Source of the DNA: an uncultured bacterium
GTDB lineage: Bacteria; Actinomycetota; Coriobacteriia; Coriobacteriales; Coriobacteriaceae
Direction: 5' to 3'
DNA length: 64,000 bases
Assembly: GCA_905215445.1 (NCBI GenBank)
Contig: CAJMPZ010000002.1
Location: forward strand, 1-64,000
The translations under genes were made by a program, and so were the position numbers. Below the pieces are notes generated by a model. It was not told where the DNA came from. It worked only from the letters and a program-made list of their open reading frames with translations, and did no database searches. Shown here in pieces: positions 25,888 to 35,700 of the stretch. Within the stretch, counting starts at the first letter, position 1. Each line of letters begins with the position of its first letter.

Positions 25888-27870
25888 ATGATCGATAGCA
25901 TGCAGCAGATGGCGCTCGACACGCTCGGCGCCTATTTTGGCTACACCTCGTTTCGCCCGGGACAGGACCGCATGGTCGATGCGATCCTTGCCGGTCGCGA
26001 CGCGCTGGGTGTTATGCCCACGGGCGCCGGCAAGTCCATTTGCTACCAGGTGCCCGCGCTCATGCTGCCCGGCATCACCTTTGTGGTGAGTCCGCTGCTG
26101 TCGCTTATGGAGGATCAGACCCGCGCATTGCTCGCGGCGGGTGCGCGGCCCAGCTATCTCAACTCCAGCCTTACGCCGGCCCAGCAAAACACCGTGTTCA
26201 AGCGGGCGCGTGAGGGTCGCTACCAGCTTATGTACGTGGCACCCGAGCGCCTGCTCGAGCCTCGCTTTTTAGCCTTTGCGCAGGAGGCCGCGGCTGAAGG
26301 CGGCATTGGCGTGCCACTCGTGGCTATTGACGAGGCCCACTGCGTGAGCCAGTGGGGGCAGGATTTCCGCCCCGCCTACCTGCAGATTCGCGAGTTTATC
26401 GATTCGCTGCCGCAGCGCCCCATCGTGGCTGCCTTTACCGCCACGGCGACCGAGCGCGTGCGTGCGGACATTCAGCAGATGCTCGGCCTGCAAAACCCCG
26501 CGACGGTGGTGACGGGCTTCGATCGCAAGAACCTCTACTTTGGTTGCGAGGAGATGGGCGACAAGGCCAAGACTGCCTGGGTGCGCGACTACGTGATCGC
26601 GCATTCGAGCGAGAGCGGCATCGTGTATTGCTCGACCCGCAAGACGGTCGATGCGCTGGCAGGCGAGCTTGCCGAAGCGCTGGGCCCCAGCGGCATTCGC
26701 GTTGGCCGCTACCATGCCGGCATGGGTAACGACGCCCGCCGCCAAAGCCAGCGTGCCTTTATCGACGACGATATCCAGGTGATGGTTGCCACCAACGCCT
26801 TTGGCATGGGCATCGACAAGCCCAACGTGCGCTACGTGATTCACAACAACGTGCCCGAGAGCATCGAAGCCTACTACCAGGAGGCGGGCCGCGCCGGCCG
26901 CGATGGCGACCCGGCCAGCTGCCATCTGCTGTGGAACGGTAACGATTTTCGCATGCGTCGCTTTTTGATCGACCGCGGCGATGCTGCCGATGAGGCGCTC
27001 GACGACGAGCAGCGCGCGTGGGCGCTCCAGAATCGATATCGCCTGCTCAGCCAGATGGAGGGCTACTGCAACACCACCGGCTGCCTGCGCGAATACATGC
27101 TGCGCTACTTTGGCGACGAGGCCGCGGCCGAGCATGCTGCCGCGGCTGGTGCGGGCAGCACCGCCACGGACGACGCCGAGGGCTGCGGCAACTGCAGCAA
27201 CTGCCTCACGAAGTTCGAGGTCGAGGACGTCACCGATATGGCCCGCGCCGCCGTGCGCTATGTGGCCACGCGTCCCATGCGCTTTGGCAAATCGCTGGTC
27301 GCCGATGTGCTCCACGGCGGCAACACCGAGCGCATTCGCCAGATGCATCTGGACGAGGACCGCGGCTACGGTGAGCTGTCGAGCGAATCGGTCGGGCGCA
27401 TCAAGGATATCATCGGCCAGCTGTGCGGCCGCGGTTATTTGGCCACCTCGCAGGGGCAGTACCCGGTCGTGGGGCTGGGCCCGCGTGCCGGCGAGGTCGA
27501 GAACGAGGCGTTCGCCTTTACCGTTAAGCGTCGCGCGTCCAAGCGCAAGGCCTCGGCCCGCGCCCGCCGTGCGGTGGATCTGCTGCGCGAGGAGGCCGAG
27601 CTGGATCAGCGCCCGCGCGTGGGCGACGATGCCGAGCTGTTCGAGCGCCTGCGCGCCCTGCGCAAGGAAATCTCGACCGAGCTCGAGATGGCGCCGTATA
27701 TGGTCTTCTCCGACAAGGCCCTGCGCGGCCTGTGCCGCCTGCGCCCGCAGACGCGCGACGAGCTTATCCAGGTCAACGGCATCGGCGAGAAAAAGGCCGA
27801 CGCCTTTGGCGAGCAGTTTATGGCGGCGATTGAAGAGTTTGAGTCCGAGCATGCGCGGGATGGAGCGTAA
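25888..27870 (+). CDS. recQ: ATP-dependent DNA helicase RecQ
   Basis: This 660-residue 3'-5' superfamily 2 helicase acts in recombination repair. Motif I MPTGAGKSICYQ lies near residues 43-54, the DEAH box at 148-151 (AIDEAHCVSQWG), motif III TATATERV, motif V MVATNAFGMGIDKPN and motif VI QEAGRAGRDG. The RecQ-C zinc site is visible as cysteines near 391-396 and CGNCSNC near 432. A winged helix and a C-terminal HRDC domain (about 575-650) complete the classical layout. The GntR gene begins 2 bases after the stop. Confidence 0.95.
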   Translation: MIDSMQQMALDTLGAYFGYTSFRPGQDRMVDAILAGRDALGVMPTGAGKSICYQVPALMLPGITFVVSPLLSLMEDQTRALLAAGARPSYLNSSLTPAQQNTVFKRAREGRYQLMYVAPERLLEPRFLAFAQEAAAEGGIGVPLVAIDEAHCVSQWGQDFRPAYLQIREFIDSLPQRPIVAAFTATATERVRADIQQMLGLQNPATVVTGFDRKNLYFGCEEMGDKAKTAWVRDYVIAHSSESGIVYCSTRKTVDALAGELAEALGPSGIRVGRYHAGMGNDARRQSQRAFIDDDIQVMVATNAFGMGIDKPNVRYVIHNNVPESIEAYYQEAGRAGRDGDPASCHLLWNGNDFRMRRFLIDRGDAADEALDDEQRAWALQNRYRLLSQMEGYCNTTGCLREYMLRYFGDEAAAEHAAAAGAGSTATDDAEGCGNCSNCLTKFEVEDVTDMARAAVRYVATRPMRFGKSLVADVLHGGNTERIRQMHLDEDRGYGELSSESVGRIKDIIGQLCGRGYLATSQGQYPVVGLGPRAGEVENEAFAFTVKRRASKRKASARARRAVDLLREEAELDQRPRVGDDAELFERLRALRKEISTELEMAPYMVFSDKALRGLCRLRPQTRDELIQVNGIGEKKADAFGEQFMAAIEEFESEHARDGA

Positions 27871-27872
27871 CG

Positions 27873-28628
27873 ATGGCAACCGACGATAAAACCGACCGCG
27901 CTGGCGTATCCGCCGTACCACTGTACCAGCAGGTCATGGACGACCTGAAGGGCGAGATCGCGCGCGGCGTGTATGCGGCCGGCTCGCGCATTCCTTCCGA
28001 GATGGAGCTCGCGAAGTCCTATGGCGTGGGACGCGTCACCGTGCGCCGTGCCATCGAGGAGCTATCGCGCGCGGGGTATCTCAACCGCCAGCAGGGGAGG
28101 GGCACCTTTGTGTGTGCGCCCAAGCTCAAGCGCAAGATTCGCCAGAAGGGTGACGTTCAGAGCTTTTCTGAGGGTTGCGCTGCCAATGACATGGCGGCCG
28201 GAGCACGCCTGGTGTCGCGCACGGTGGTTGCGGCGACGCGCGAGGACGCGGCGTTTTTTGGGGTGGAACCCGGCTGCGAGCTCATCGTTGTCGAGCGCGT
28301 GCGCACGGCAGACGGCGTGCCCGTCATGCTCGAGAACAACGCCTTTGTGCTGGCCGACCATCCCTATCTGCAGACGCTTGCCGACAAGGACCTCACGGAC
28401 AATTCCATCTTTGCACTCGTTGCCGAGCGTTCGGGCCGCGCGCCGCTCAAGTCCGACCCTTGTACCGTGGAGATTGCGCTTGCCGATGCTCGGGCTGCCT
28501 CGCTGCTGGAGGTGCCGGTCGGCGAACCGCTCTTCTATATGGAGGCGTACTTTACCGATGCGGACGAGCGGCCCTTGCTGCTCGGACGCCAAAAGATCGT
28601 GGGCTCGCGCTACGTGTTCGACATCTAA
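27873..28628 (+). CDS. GntR/UTRA-family transcriptional regulator
   Basis: This 251-residue HutC-type regulator has VPLYQQVMDDLKGEI and PSEMELAKSYGVGRVTVRRAI in the winged helix, QGRGTFVCAP in the wing, and a UTRA domain ending LLLGRQKIVGSRYVFDI. It starts 2 bases after recQ, so it can be read from the recQ transcript. The deglycase gene 145 bases downstream is the obvious target, and the intervening DNA carries a repeated operator-like motif. Confidence 0.9.
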   Translation: MATDDKTDRAGVSAVPLYQQVMDDLKGEIARGVYAAGSRIPSEMELAKSYGVGRVTVRRAIEELSRAGYLNRQQGRGTFVCAPKLKRKIRQKGDVQSFSEGCAANDMAAGARLVSRTVVAATREDAAFFGVEPGCELIVVERVRTADGVPVMLENNAFVLADHPYLQTLADKDLTDNSIFALVAERSGRAPLKSDPCTVEIALADARAASLLEVPVGEPLFYMEAYFTDADERPLLLGRQKIVGSRYVFDI

Positions 28629-28639
28629 CGTCCACAGAT

Positions 28640-28716
28640 AGAACAACATAGAACAAGTTTGGTGAAATGACTTCACGGGCGTCGTCGTGCGTGCTATAAA
28701 TAGGACAACATAGAAC
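28640..28716 (+). promoter_or_regulatory. Promoter and paired operator-like repeats ahead of deglycase copy 3
   Basis: AGAACAACATAGAAC (28640-28654) and AGGACAACATAGAAC (28702-28716) differ at one base. Between them TTCACG (28672-28677), 17 bases and TATAAA (28695-28700) form a plausible promoter. A repressor on both sites would enclose the promoter. Confidence 0.65.
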
Positions 28717-28772
28717 GACCGCAGGTACGAGCTGCTGTCGTTCAAAGCCGCCACACAAGGAGGAGCGTCACC

Positions 28773-29741
28773 GTGAACGCACACGATCTGATTCAGGAAA
28801 TCATCGAGCGCAAGGGCAAGGTCGAGAATGTCTTTTGGATCGCCTGCGGCGGTTCGATGATCGACCTCATGCCGGCTAACGAACTGCTCAAGCGCGAGGC
28901 CACCACGTTTACCTCGACGGTCTACACAGCGCGCGAGTTTTGCCTGATGGCCCCCAAGAGCCTAGGGCCGAAGTCGCTCGTCGTCGCCTGCAGCCACAGC
29001 GGCAATACGCAGGAGGTCGTCGACGGTTGCGAGATGGCGCTGGCAGCCGGCGCCGAGGTCGTGGCCATGACCGACTGCGAGGGCTCCAAGATTGATAACG
29101 GCAAGTGGACCACCTGGGTCTATCCGTGGGGCGAAGGCGTGCCGCAGGCCGAGGTGCCGCAAGGCATCGGCGTCCTGATGGCTGCCGAGCTGCTCGACCA
29201 GCAGGAGGGTTACGAGGCGCTCGCCGATATGTACGCCGGCCTTAAGCAGATGGATGCGCTGTTGCCCGCTGCCCGCGAGAAGGTCAATGCCGAGCTGGGC
29301 GATCGCTTTGCCGAGCTCTGCCAGCAGCACGAGTTCTTCTACATCCTGGGATCCGGCCCCAACTTTAGCCAGACCTACGCCATGGCCATCTGCTCGCTCA
29401 TGGAGATGCAGTGGCAGCACTGCTGCTACATCCACTCCGGCGAGTACTTCCACGGCCCGTTCGAAGCCACCGAGCCCGGCGTGTTCTACTTTGTACAGCT
29501 CGGATCGGGCGAGTGCCGCCCCATGGAGGAGCGCGCGCTGGCGTTCCTCAACACGCACACCGATACGGTCATGGTGCTCGACGCACTCGAGTACGGCGTG
29601 GGCGACGTGCCTGCCAGCGTGCGTTCGTACCTGGAGCCGATCTTCTTCTACAACATGAGCTGCGAGCTGCGCGCCGCCCGCGGCAAGGTGTTCGACCACA
29701 GCCCCGAGGTTCGTCGCTACATGGGCATCGAGCAGTACTAG
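28773..29741 (+). CDS. SIS-domain fructosamine-6-phosphate deglycase-like protein (FrlB family), copy 3
   Basis: This 322-residue double-SIS protein has a GTG start preceded by AAGGAGGAG. The sugar-phosphate loop IACGGSMIDLMPAN lies near residues 23-36. Glu211 (MEMQW) and His227 (EYFHGPFE) keep the FraB-type spacing, and the C terminus is VRRYMGIEQY. No PTS genes follow; a bidirectional terminator does. It would rely on a transporter encoded elsewhere. The preceding GntR gene is its likely regulator. Confidence 0.85.
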   Translation: MNAHDLIQEIIERKGKVENVFWIACGGSMIDLMPANELLKREATTFTSTVYTAREFCLMAPKSLGPKSLVVACSHSGNTQEVVDGCEMALAAGAEVVAMTDCEGSKIDNGKWTTWVYPWGEGVPQAEVPQGIGVLMAAELLDQQEGYEALADMYAGLKQMDALLPAAREKVNAELGDRFAELCQQHEFFYILGSGPNFSQTYAMAICSLMEMQWQHCCYIHSGEYFHGPFEATEPGVFYFVQLGSGECRPMEERALAFLNTHTDTVMVLDALEYGVGDVPASVRSYLEPIFFYNMSCELRAARGKVFDHSPEVRRYMGIEQY

Positions 29742-29795
29742 GTAACGGGAAAACCATTCACCTTCGATTCGTAAGGGCGCTGCGTGAGTCAAAAA

Positions 29796-29832
29796 AGCGG
29801 GCCGTGCCGGGGATTTCCGGCGCGGCCCGCTT
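29796..29832. terminator. Bidirectional terminator
   Basis: AGCGGGCCGTGCCGG pairs with CCGGCGCGGCCCGCT (one mismatch) around GGATTT. A runs on the left and TT on the right serve both the deglycase (+) and the dehydrogenase (-). Confidence 0.8.
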
Positions 29833-29873
29833 AGTATCGCGCTTAGATTCGCAAGGTTGCGGCAGCCAGCGGC

Positions 29874-30851
29874 CTACTTTGCGTCGTAGGCCTCGGTGTC
29901 CCACCAGTCGAGCTGGGCGATGTTGTCGCGGATGTGCTGGCAGCTCTTGTGGAAACCCTCGAGCTCGTACTCGGACAGGTCGAGCGTGTAGACCTCCTCG
30001 ACGCCCTCGGCACCGATCACGCACGGCAGGGAGGTAAAGATACCCTCCTCGCCATACTGGCCGGTCATGAGCGTGGAAGCGGAAAGCACGGCGTGCTCGT
30101 TGTGCAGCACGGCGGCGCAGACGCGCGCGGCGGAGTTGGCGACGGCGTATTCGGTGCACTGCTTGCCCTGGTAGGTCACATAGCCGCCCTTACGCGCGAG
30201 CTCCTCGACCTCCATGTGGTCAAAGGAGTACTTGTCGGGGTTCTCGGCCTGAAGCTCGTTGAGGTTTTTGCCGGCGATGGTTGCGGCCTTAAAGGCGGCA
30301 AGCTGGCTAAAGCCGTGCTCGCCGATCATGTAGGCGTCGATGGACTTGGGGCTCACGCCGACCTTCTTGGAGATCTCGGTGCGCAGGCGGGCGGAGTCCA
30401 GGCCGCAGCCCGAGCCGATGATCTTCTTGGGATCGTAGCCGGTCAGATGCCACAGCTCGGTGCACACGACGTCGCAGGGGTTGGAGATGCTCACGAAGAT
30501 GCCGTCAAAGCCGGCGTCGACGATGCGCTTGGCAAAGGTGCGGGCGGCGTCGGTGGTAAAGAACAGCTCGCCGTCGCGGTTGCCGGCGGCCAGCGCGACC
30601 TTGCCGGCGGCGTTGACGATGACGTCGCAGCAGGCCAGCTCCTCGTAGTGGTCGTAGCAGTTGACGATCTTGGTGTTGTACGGGACAAACGAGAGGGAGT
30701 CGCGCAGGTCCTGGACCTCGGACGTCACCTTGGCCTCGTTGATATCGCACAGGTACAGCTCATCGGCAATGCCCTGCATGAGCAGGCTGTTGGCGACATG
30801 TGCTCCTACGTGGCCCTGGCCGACCACACCGATCTTACGCGTCTGGTACAT
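29874..30851 (-). CDS. L-lactate/L-2-hydroxyacid dehydrogenase (HicDH-like)
   Basis: This 325-residue NAD-dependent dehydrogenase belongs to the LDH/MDH superfamily. It interconverts a 2-keto acid and an L-2-hydroxy acid. The Rossmann motif GVVGQGHVGAHVA lies near residues 8-20, SISNPCD carries the conserved Asn, LDSARLRTEI the substrate-binding Arg, and IGEHGFSQ the catalytic His. The substrate loop (AGKVALAAGNRDGE) differs from classical LDH, in line with L-2-hydroxyisocaproate dehydrogenases, so the true substrate is open. The start at 30851 follows AAAGGA on the minus strand. Confidence 0.85.
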   Translation of the reverse strand: MYQTRKIGVVGQGHVGAHVANSLLMQGIADELYLCDINEAKVTSEVQDLRDSLSFVPYNTKIVNCYDHYEELACCDVIVNAAGKVALAAGNRDGELFFTTDAARTFAKRIVDAGFDGIFVSISNPCDVVCTELWHLTGYDPKKIIGSGCGLDSARLRTEISKKVGVSPKSIDAYMIGEHGFSQLAAFKAATIAGKNLNELQAENPDKYSFDHMEVEELARKGGYVTYQGKQCTEYAVANSAARVCAAVLHNEHAVLSASTLMTGQYGEEGIFTSLPCVIGAEGVEEVYTLDLSEYELEGFHKSCQHIRDNIAQLDWWDTEAYDAK

Positions 30852-31063
30852 ATATGTATCCTTTCGGCCGAGTTTTTCGCGTCGAACCATTGTAGCGTCC
30901 TGCTGCCACTTTGCTAGGCTAAAGCGCCGTAGATTTTTTGGGACATGCCTTAATCTCTATTTTTGGAGTGATTCGGGCCGCTGACGGCATCGCTGGGCGA
31001 TGTGCTCGCGCGGATGGGGTCGCTCGTTGTACCATAGCTGCAACTGACTCGTAAGGAGCATCC

Positions 31064-31990
31064 ATGCCCATTCGCATCCCCGACGCCCTCCCTGCCGCCG
31101 CGCAGCTCGAGAGCGAGAACATCTTTGTCATGACCGAGTACCGCGCGCTGCATCAGGACATCCGTCCGCTGCGCGTGCTCATCCTCAACCTCATGCCCAC
31201 CAAAATCGCCACCGAGACGCAGATCATGCGCAAGCTCTCCAACACGCCGCTACAGGTGGAGGTGGACCTGCTGCGCACCAAAACGCACGAGGCCACGCAC
31301 GTGAGCGCCGGCCACCTGGAGACGTTCTACCGCACGTTCGACGACATCCGCGACATTCACTACGACGGCTTGATCATCACAGGCGCGCCGGTGGAGCAGA
31401 TGCCGTTCGAAGAGGTCGACTACTGGCCCGAGCTCTGCCAGATCATGGACTGGTCCACCACGCATGTGCACTCTACGCTGCACATTTGCTGGGGCGCGCA
31501 GGCGGGGCTCTACCATCATTACGGTATTCAGAAGTACGACCTGCCGGCAAAGGCGAGCGGCGTGTTCGAGCATTATCTGGTGAAGCCGCAGAGCCCGCTG
31601 GTCCGCGGCTTTGACGACCGTTTCTATGCCGTGCATTCGCGCAATACCGATGTGCGCCGCGAGGACGTGGAGGCCGAGCCGCAGCTCGAGGTCGTGGCAG
31701 TGTCCGACGAGGTGGGCCTGTATATCGTCAAGTCGACCGACAGTCGCCGCTTCTTTGTCTTTGGCCATCCCGAATACGATACCGACACGCTGCGTCTGGA
31801 GTACGAGCGCGACGTGAAGCGCGGGCTTGATCCTGATGTGCCGGCACATTACTTCCCGGGCGACGACCCCACCGCCGAGCCGCGCAACGTCTGGCGCAGC
31901 CAAGCTCAGCTGCTCTACACCAACTGGCTCAACTACTACGTCTACCAGACCACGCCCTACGACCTGGCCCGCGCCGGCGAGGAGCACTAG
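31064..31990 (+). CDS. metAA: Homoserine O-acetyltransferase (MetA family)
   Basis: This protein activates homoserine for methionine synthesis. It has 308 residues, the full length of the family. The nucleophile Cys142 lies in [10 protein letters not shown] and the catalytic His and Glu in FGHPEYD. Residue 111 is Glu (TGAPVEQ); in this family Glu at 111 has been linked to acetyl-CoA use and Gly to succinyl-CoA use. Acetyl transfer is therefore predicted despite the common succinyltransferase label. TAAGGAG precedes the ATG. It is a single gene with no methionine genes beside it. Confidence 0.92.
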   Translation: MPIRIPDALPAAAQLESENIFVMTEYRALHQDIRPLRVLILNLMPTKIATETQIMRKLSNTPLQVEVDLLRTKTHEATHVSAGHLETFYRTFDDIRDIHYDGLIITGAPVEQMPFEEVDYWPELCQIMDWSTTHVHSTLHICWGAQAGLYHHYGIQKYDLPAKASGVFEHYLVKPQSPLVRGFDDRFYAVHSRNTDVRREDVEAEPQLEVVAVSDEVGLYIVKSTDSRRFFVFGHPEYDTDTLRLEYERDVKRGLDPDVPAHYFPGDDPTAEPRNVWRSQAQLLYTNWLNYYVYQTTPYDLARAGEEH

Positions 31991-32032
31991 ACTGCGGTGG
32001 TACTGCTGTAGCCGTGGCTGACGTGGCGGCGA

Positions 32033-32629
32033 TTAGGCGCTGATGATGTGGGGTAGCGGCAGGTCGTGGGCGTCGGTGGGAACGTGGTCGACACGCTGTT
32101 CGTCAAAGGCGATGCCGATGATTTGACATGCGGGCGAGAGCATGGGCAGGTAGCGGTCGTAGCAGCCGCCGCCGTAGCCCAGGCGCTCGCCGGCGCGGTC
32201 GAAGGCTACGAGTGGCACGATGGCCATGTCGAGGGCCTCTGCAGACACGATAGGGAAGTGGTCGCTGTCGATGTCCATGGCCGCGAAGGCCCGCGTGGGG
32301 TGGGCGATAAACGGAGCCGCGGACGCATCGTCGACAGCGACTGTCCGCATGCACATGCGCTGGCCACGAGCTGCGGCATCAATTGCCGAGAGCATGCACG
32401 GATAGGCCACGCGCCAGCCGCGTTTGGCGGCAGCTGCGGCAAACGCGGCTGGGTCGACTTCGGAACCCATCGCGGCATAGACGGCAACGGTGTGCGGTGC
32501 CGCGGCACCCGAGCTGCCCAGCAACTCAACAAGCCGCGCGCAAATGACAGTAGACTTTGCCGCCCGAACATCCAAATCAATCGCATCGCGCCGAGCAATC
32601 ACCGCCCGCCGCAACTCAGCCTTATCCAT
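32033..32629 (-). CDS. 5-formyltetrahydrofolate cyclo-ligase
   Basis: This 198-residue enzyme converts 5-formyl-THF to 5,10-methenyl-THF using ATP. The N-terminal KAELRRAVIARRDAI and the conserved LGYGGGCYDRYL with the GxGxGxYD-like phosphate loop are present near residues 147-158. GIAFDEQRVDHVPTDAHD near the C terminus is typical. The start at 32629 follows GGAGG on the minus strand; an in-frame start upstream lacks a site. Confidence 0.92.
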   Translation of the reverse strand: MDKAELRRAVIARRDAIDLDVRAAKSTVICARLVELLGSSGAAAPHTVAVYAAMGSEVDPAAFAAAAAKRGWRVAYPCMLSAIDAAARGQRMCMRTVAVDDASAAPFIAHPTRAFAAMDIDSDHFPIVSAEALDMAIVPLVAFDRAGERLGYGGGCYDRYLPMLSPACQIIGIAFDEQRVDHVPTDAHDLPLPHIISA

Positions 32630-32645
32630 CCCAGCCTCCTCTCCC

Positions 32646-32690
32646 AAACCTACCAAAAAGGGACAGGTTTATTTTGGCAGGTTTTATCTG
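32646..32690. repeat. Palindromic element, ACCTACCAAAA family (copy 2)
   Basis: AACCTACCAAAA pairs with TTTTGGCAGGTT around AGGGACAGGTTTA. It is the reverse complement of 22686-22728 with the arm mismatches swapped. Confidence 0.85.
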
Positions 32691-32701
32691 GGCAAATGTC
32701 G

Positions 32702-32740
32702 AAACCACCACAAAGGTGCCTGTCCCCTTTGTGGTGGTTT
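32702..32740. repeat. Palindromic element, CCACCACAAAGG family (copy 2)
   Basis: Perfect 15-base arms AAACCACCACAAAGG and its complement (32702-32716, 32726-32740) flank TGCCTGTCC. The copy at 15317 differs at only a few bases. It stands 12 bases from the ACCTACC element, so two element types are side by side. Confidence 0.85.
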
Positions 32741-32752
32741 TGCTTGCTGTGG

Positions 32753-35700
32753 CTAGCCCAGCAGGTCGATGACGTTAAAGCCGGCGTTGCTCTTTGCGAT
32801 GACGTCGCGGCCGCCAAAGACGCAGGTGGGCGACTCGGCTGCGACGCGCGTCACGTCGGTGCCGAGCGAGCGCAACTCACCGGGCGTGGCGGCGAGCATC
32901 TGGGCGCGACGCTCCTCGCGTGCATGCGGATCGAGCCCGGCCAGATAGGTCGTGTTGCGGCGCTTGGTGAGCGCGTAGGGCTTCACCGGCGCGTCCATGC
33001 CGCTCACGCAGCTCACGATAAATCCCTCAAAGGCGGCCTCGTCGGGCTCAAAGCTGCCGAGCCATTCGCCTGCGCGCGCCACGCGCTCAATCGAGGGATC
33101 GATCGCCGGGTCGCGGTAGGTGTAGAACGCCGTTTGACGCTCGCCAGCCGCGCGGAATCCGCAACCGTATGCGCCGCCCTTCACACGGATCTCGTTCCAC
33201 AGGTAGTCGTAGGAGAGCGCGTTGGCGGCAACCGCCCAGGCGCCCGTCACGTCGAGTCCCAAGCGACGCGGGTCGCACGCGCTTGCCGCAAAGCAAATGT
33301 CGCTGGGGATGACGAAAGCCTCGTGACGGTCGCGCGGCGTCGGCACCACGAGCGCGTTGCGGCCGGCATCGGCGCCGTCGCCTGCGCCAAGCCCCAGGTC
33401 GCCCGCGGCATCCCAGTACGCGTCAAAGTCCTCATCGCTGCCGGTAAAGCTCGCCAGGCAGCCGTCGGCCACAAAGATGCGGTCTGCCAGCTCGGCAAGC
33501 TTGGCGCGCAGATTGTCCAGTCGCTCGTCAAAGTGCTCGAGCAGATCGCGCAGGAACAGGTAGAAGTCCACGCCCGAAAGCTGCTCGCGCACCACGGCCG
33601 AAGGCGAGGTGTAGCTCATCGCGCGACCGAGCGCCGCCGAGTGACCGTTGTTGATAAAGCCCTGCTCAAGCCCAATGCGAATCTGCGTGAGCACGTCGCG
33701 CACGCGGTCGGCGTCGGCATCGAGCAAAAGCGTGCTCGACCACACCTCGCGCGGCAGGCTCGCCAGCGCGTCGATCTTCTCGGACAGGGCGCCGGCGCTC
33801 ACCAGCAGGTAGGGGCGCACGCCGTCCACGTCGGGCTGCGTCATGACCTCGGTCGTAAAGCTCAAAAAGCCCAGCTCGCCGGCGAGCAGGTTGTCAAGTT
33901 CCTCGGCCGAGTGCTCGCTCGTGGGCAGCTGTTTGAGCAGGCGGCAGAGCAGCGTCACGTAGGGCAGGTCCTCAAACGCGACGCATCCCAGGTCGAAATA
34001 CTGCATGGCATAGGCCAGGCGGTTGGTGGGAATGCCGTGGCGCAGGCAGGGGATGGGCGCGGTCGTGTCCACGACCAGCGGCGGCTCGGGGCGCGCCTCG
34101 CCAATGTCGGACACGCGCAGACGCGGCAGCGTGGCCTTGTCCTCGGGCGTGTCCTCGGCCTCCTGCGCGGCACGCAGTACGGCCGTGCGCTCGACCACAT
34201 CGGCCAGCTCGGCATCGGTCATGGCGTCGCGCTTGGCTGTCAGCTCGGCGGTCTCGGCACCCTCTGCGCCCTCGGCGGCGTCCACCGGAACCAGCTCGAC
34301 CAGCGCCATGTGGTCGTTCTCCAGCACGAGCTCGCACAGCAGGTCCTCAAAGTAGCTGCCTTCCAGCTCGCCGCGCAGCTCCTCGTACACCGGGCCATAC
34401 TTGAGTGCCAGCGTCGCGGCGTCGTCATCGTAGAGCCACGTGCTCAGCGCGTCGCACGCAATGGCTACGCCGTCGGCGATGCCGTAGTCGCGCTGGCGCA
34501 GGTCGTACTCGTTGCTGCTGATGATGGCCTCCAGGCGCTCGCGCGGAACACCGTGCTCGCACAGGTCGCGGCAGGCGTCCTGGAACACGCGGCGCAGCTC
34601 GCGCGCCACACCGGGCCGCGCGTTTTGCAGCATGATGAGCTCGTAGGGCTGCAGGCACTCGGCCGCGGTGTAGCTCACCACGTTGCCGCCCAGGCCGGCG
34701 GCCAGAATGGCCTTCTTAACCGGCGCCTCGTTGGAGCCCAGCAGCGCCTCGAACAAGATGTCCGCCGCGATCGTGCGCTTGCGGTCGAGCGCGCTGCCCA
34801 GCACAAGGCCCAGGCCCACCAGGGCGTTCTCGGGCGTGGTGGCCATCTCGACGCGCTTGTACTCGCAGGTCACGGGCGTCTGCACGCCCAGCGGATTGGG
34901 TGCCAGCGCGGACGGGTCCTCGCCGGCGGCGACGGCTGCGTCCATGCGGCGGCTCGCGGCGCTCGACTGCGACAGGTAGCGCTCGTCCAAAAAGGCCAGG
35001 GCACGGTCCACGTCCAGGTCGCCGTAGAGCGTGATGTAGGAGTTGGAGGGGTTGTAGTGGCGCGCGTGCGTGTCCAGGAACTGCTCGTAGGTGAGCGCGG
35101 GAATCGCGCGCGGGTCGCCGCCGCTCTCATGCGCATAGGCGGTGTCGGGATAGAGCGCGGCGTTGACGGCGTCGTCCAGCACGCTCATGGGGTCGGACAG
35201 CGCGCCCTTCATCTCGTTGAACACCACGCCGTTATAGCGCAGCGTGCCCTCGCGCAGGCTCGCGGAGCTGTCGCCGCCTTCGCCCTCGGCGCCCTCCGGC
35301 AGGTCTAGCTCGTAGTGCCAGCCCTCCTGCTCAAAAATGGTGGGCTTGGTATAGATGGCCGGGTTGAACACTGCGTCCAGGTACACGTCCATCAGGTTGT
35401 AGAGGTCCTGTTCGTTGGTGGTGGCAACGGGGTAGATGGTCTTGTCGGGGTAGGTCATGGCGTTGAGGAACGTCTGCATTGAGCTCTTGATCAGGTCGAC
35501 AAACGGCTCCTTGACGGGAAACTTGGCCGATCCGCACAGCACCGAGTGCTCAAGAATATGGAACACGCCGGTGGAATCGGCCGGCGGCGTCTTAAAGCCA
35601 ATGGCAAAGGCCTTGTTTTCGTCGTCGCACGCCAGGTACAGCAGGCGCGCGCCCGAGGCGGCGTGGCGCAGCACGTAAGCGTCTGCGTCGAGCTCGGGCA

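Noticed and set aside
32066..35308. Frame of over 1000 codons on the plus strand opposite the cyclo-ligase and the M16C peptidase
   Set aside because: The opposite strand carries two clear family members with ribosome sites, and the plus frame has no recognisable protein.
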